Below, in pieces: positions 7,381 through 7,576 of a stretch of 7,576 bases of DNA. Source of the stretch: Pseudomonas sp. (lineage in GTDB: Bacteria > Pseudomonadota > Gammaproteobacteria > Pseudomonadales > Pseudomonadaceae); NCBI GenBank assembly GCA_029239415.1, contig JAQZAY010000179.1, positions 1 to 7,576 of the forward strand, written 5' to 3'. Made by a program: the position numbers and the translations under genes. The notes beneath the pieces were generated by a model. That model ran no database searches. It worked only from the letters and a program-made list of their open reading frames with translations, and was not told where the DNA came from. Positions within the stretch are counted from its first letter, which is position 1. Every line of letters begins with the position of its first letter.

Positions 7381-7393
7381 GATCACCGATCCA
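7379..7393. repeat. 15-base palindrome in the fabA control region
   Basis: TGGATC-ACC-GATCCA has perfect 6-base arms around three bases and overlaps the end of the preceding imperfect palindrome. It sits immediately upstream of the best promoter-like hexamers for fabA, a suitable place for an activator or repressor. Confidence 0.4.
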
Positions 7394-7395
7394 CT

Positions 7396-7423
7396 GTGAC
7401 TTTCACCACAACGCAATAGTCTA
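7396..7423 (+). promoter_or_regulatory. Weak candidate fabA promoter
   Basis: GTGACT (7396-7401, four matches to TTGACA) is followed after 16 bases by TAGTCT (7418-7423, three matches to TATAAT). This is the best pair I find between the palindromes and fabA, and would give a leader of roughly 80 bases. A promoter is expected because the 207-base gap separates fabA from the kinase operon; the exact location is uncertain. Confidence 0.25.
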
Positions 7424-7500
7424 CCTGTAGGCTGCCGACCCGATGCTCACACGCTCGGGCCAGGCCGGGAAGATTGCCCCCCGCCACCTTGGGGATTATT

Positions 7501-7506
7501 GAGGAG
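7501..7506 (+). promoter_or_regulatory. Ribosome binding site of fabA
   Basis: GAGGAG lies five bases upstream of the ATG at 7512, the strongest Shine-Dalgarno in the window and much better than those of the kinase operon. It fixes the fabA start. Confidence 0.85.
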
Positions 7507-7511
7507 CTCGC

Positions 7512-7576
7512 ATGACCAAACAAAACGCCTTTACCCGGGAAGACCTGCTGCGCTGCAGTCGCGGTGAGCTGTTCGG
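7512..7576 (+). CDS. fabA: 3-hydroxydecanoyl-ACP dehydratase/isomerase FabA (first 21 codons)
   Basis: The visible N-terminus, MTKQNAFTREDLLRCSRGEL then F, is nearly identical to Pseudomonas FabA as I remember it. FabA dehydrates 3-hydroxydecanoyl-ACP and isomerises trans-2- to cis-3-decenoyl-ACP, the branch point to unsaturated fatty acids in the cytoplasm; fabB usually follows. The catalytic His and Asp lie beyond the window edge, so integrity cannot be judged. It shares the plus strand with the kinase operon but has its own leader and strong ribosome site. Confidence 0.92.
   Translation, partial: MTKQNAFTREDLLRCSRGELF

Overview
The window is GC-rich (roughly 60-65% by eye), densely coded gamma-proteobacterial chromosome, most likely a Pseudomonas of the P. 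putida / P. entomophila type. The evidence is a 341-residue GpsA, a DUF4389-sixA pair behind gpsA, and a FabA start (MTKQNAFTREDLLRCSRGEL) just downstream of a hybrid histidine kinase. This order matches what I recall around gpsA (PA1614), hybrid kinase PA1611 and fabA (PA1610) in P. aeruginosa. No tRNA, rRNA, insertion sequence, CRISPR array or phage gene is visible.

Left part, minus strand (1-2227). gpsA (glycerol-3-phosphate dehydrogenase) is followed 15 bases later by a small DUF4389 membrane protein. That gene overlaps the GTG start of sixA (phosphohistidine phosphatase) by four bases, so the three look like one operon. An 86-base gap holding a hairpin separates sixA from the start of an unrecognised, probably helical protein that runs off the left edge.

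Middle (2228-2377). A 150-base divergent intergenic region carries a perfect TATAAT facing gpsA and a 7-base inverted repeat. It has no recognisable Fur box.

Right part, plus strand (2378-7304). Three tightly overlapping genes (1-base and 4-base overlaps) encode a TonB-dependent outer-membrane receptor, a periplasmic ABC-type substrate-binding protein of the PF04392 kind without any permease or ATPase, and an inner-membrane hybrid histidine kinase. The kinase has a BarA/GacS-like sensor domain, HAMP, HisKA, HATPase and a receiver. The parts line up across the envelope: receptor, soluble binding protein, membrane kinase. I infer a ligand-sensing cascade in which the orphan binding protein presents an imported ligand to the kinase. 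The kinase lacks an HPt domain, so it should pass phosphate to a separate HPt protein; in P. aeruginosa the positional counterpart PA1611 feeds HptB and touches the RetS/Gac network. This cassette is the most interesting content of the window.

Right edge (7305-7576). A 207-base intergenic region contains four consecutive palindromes, the last two overlapping a plausible fabA control region, then a strong ribosome binding site and the first 21 codons of fabA (unsaturated fatty acid synthesis).
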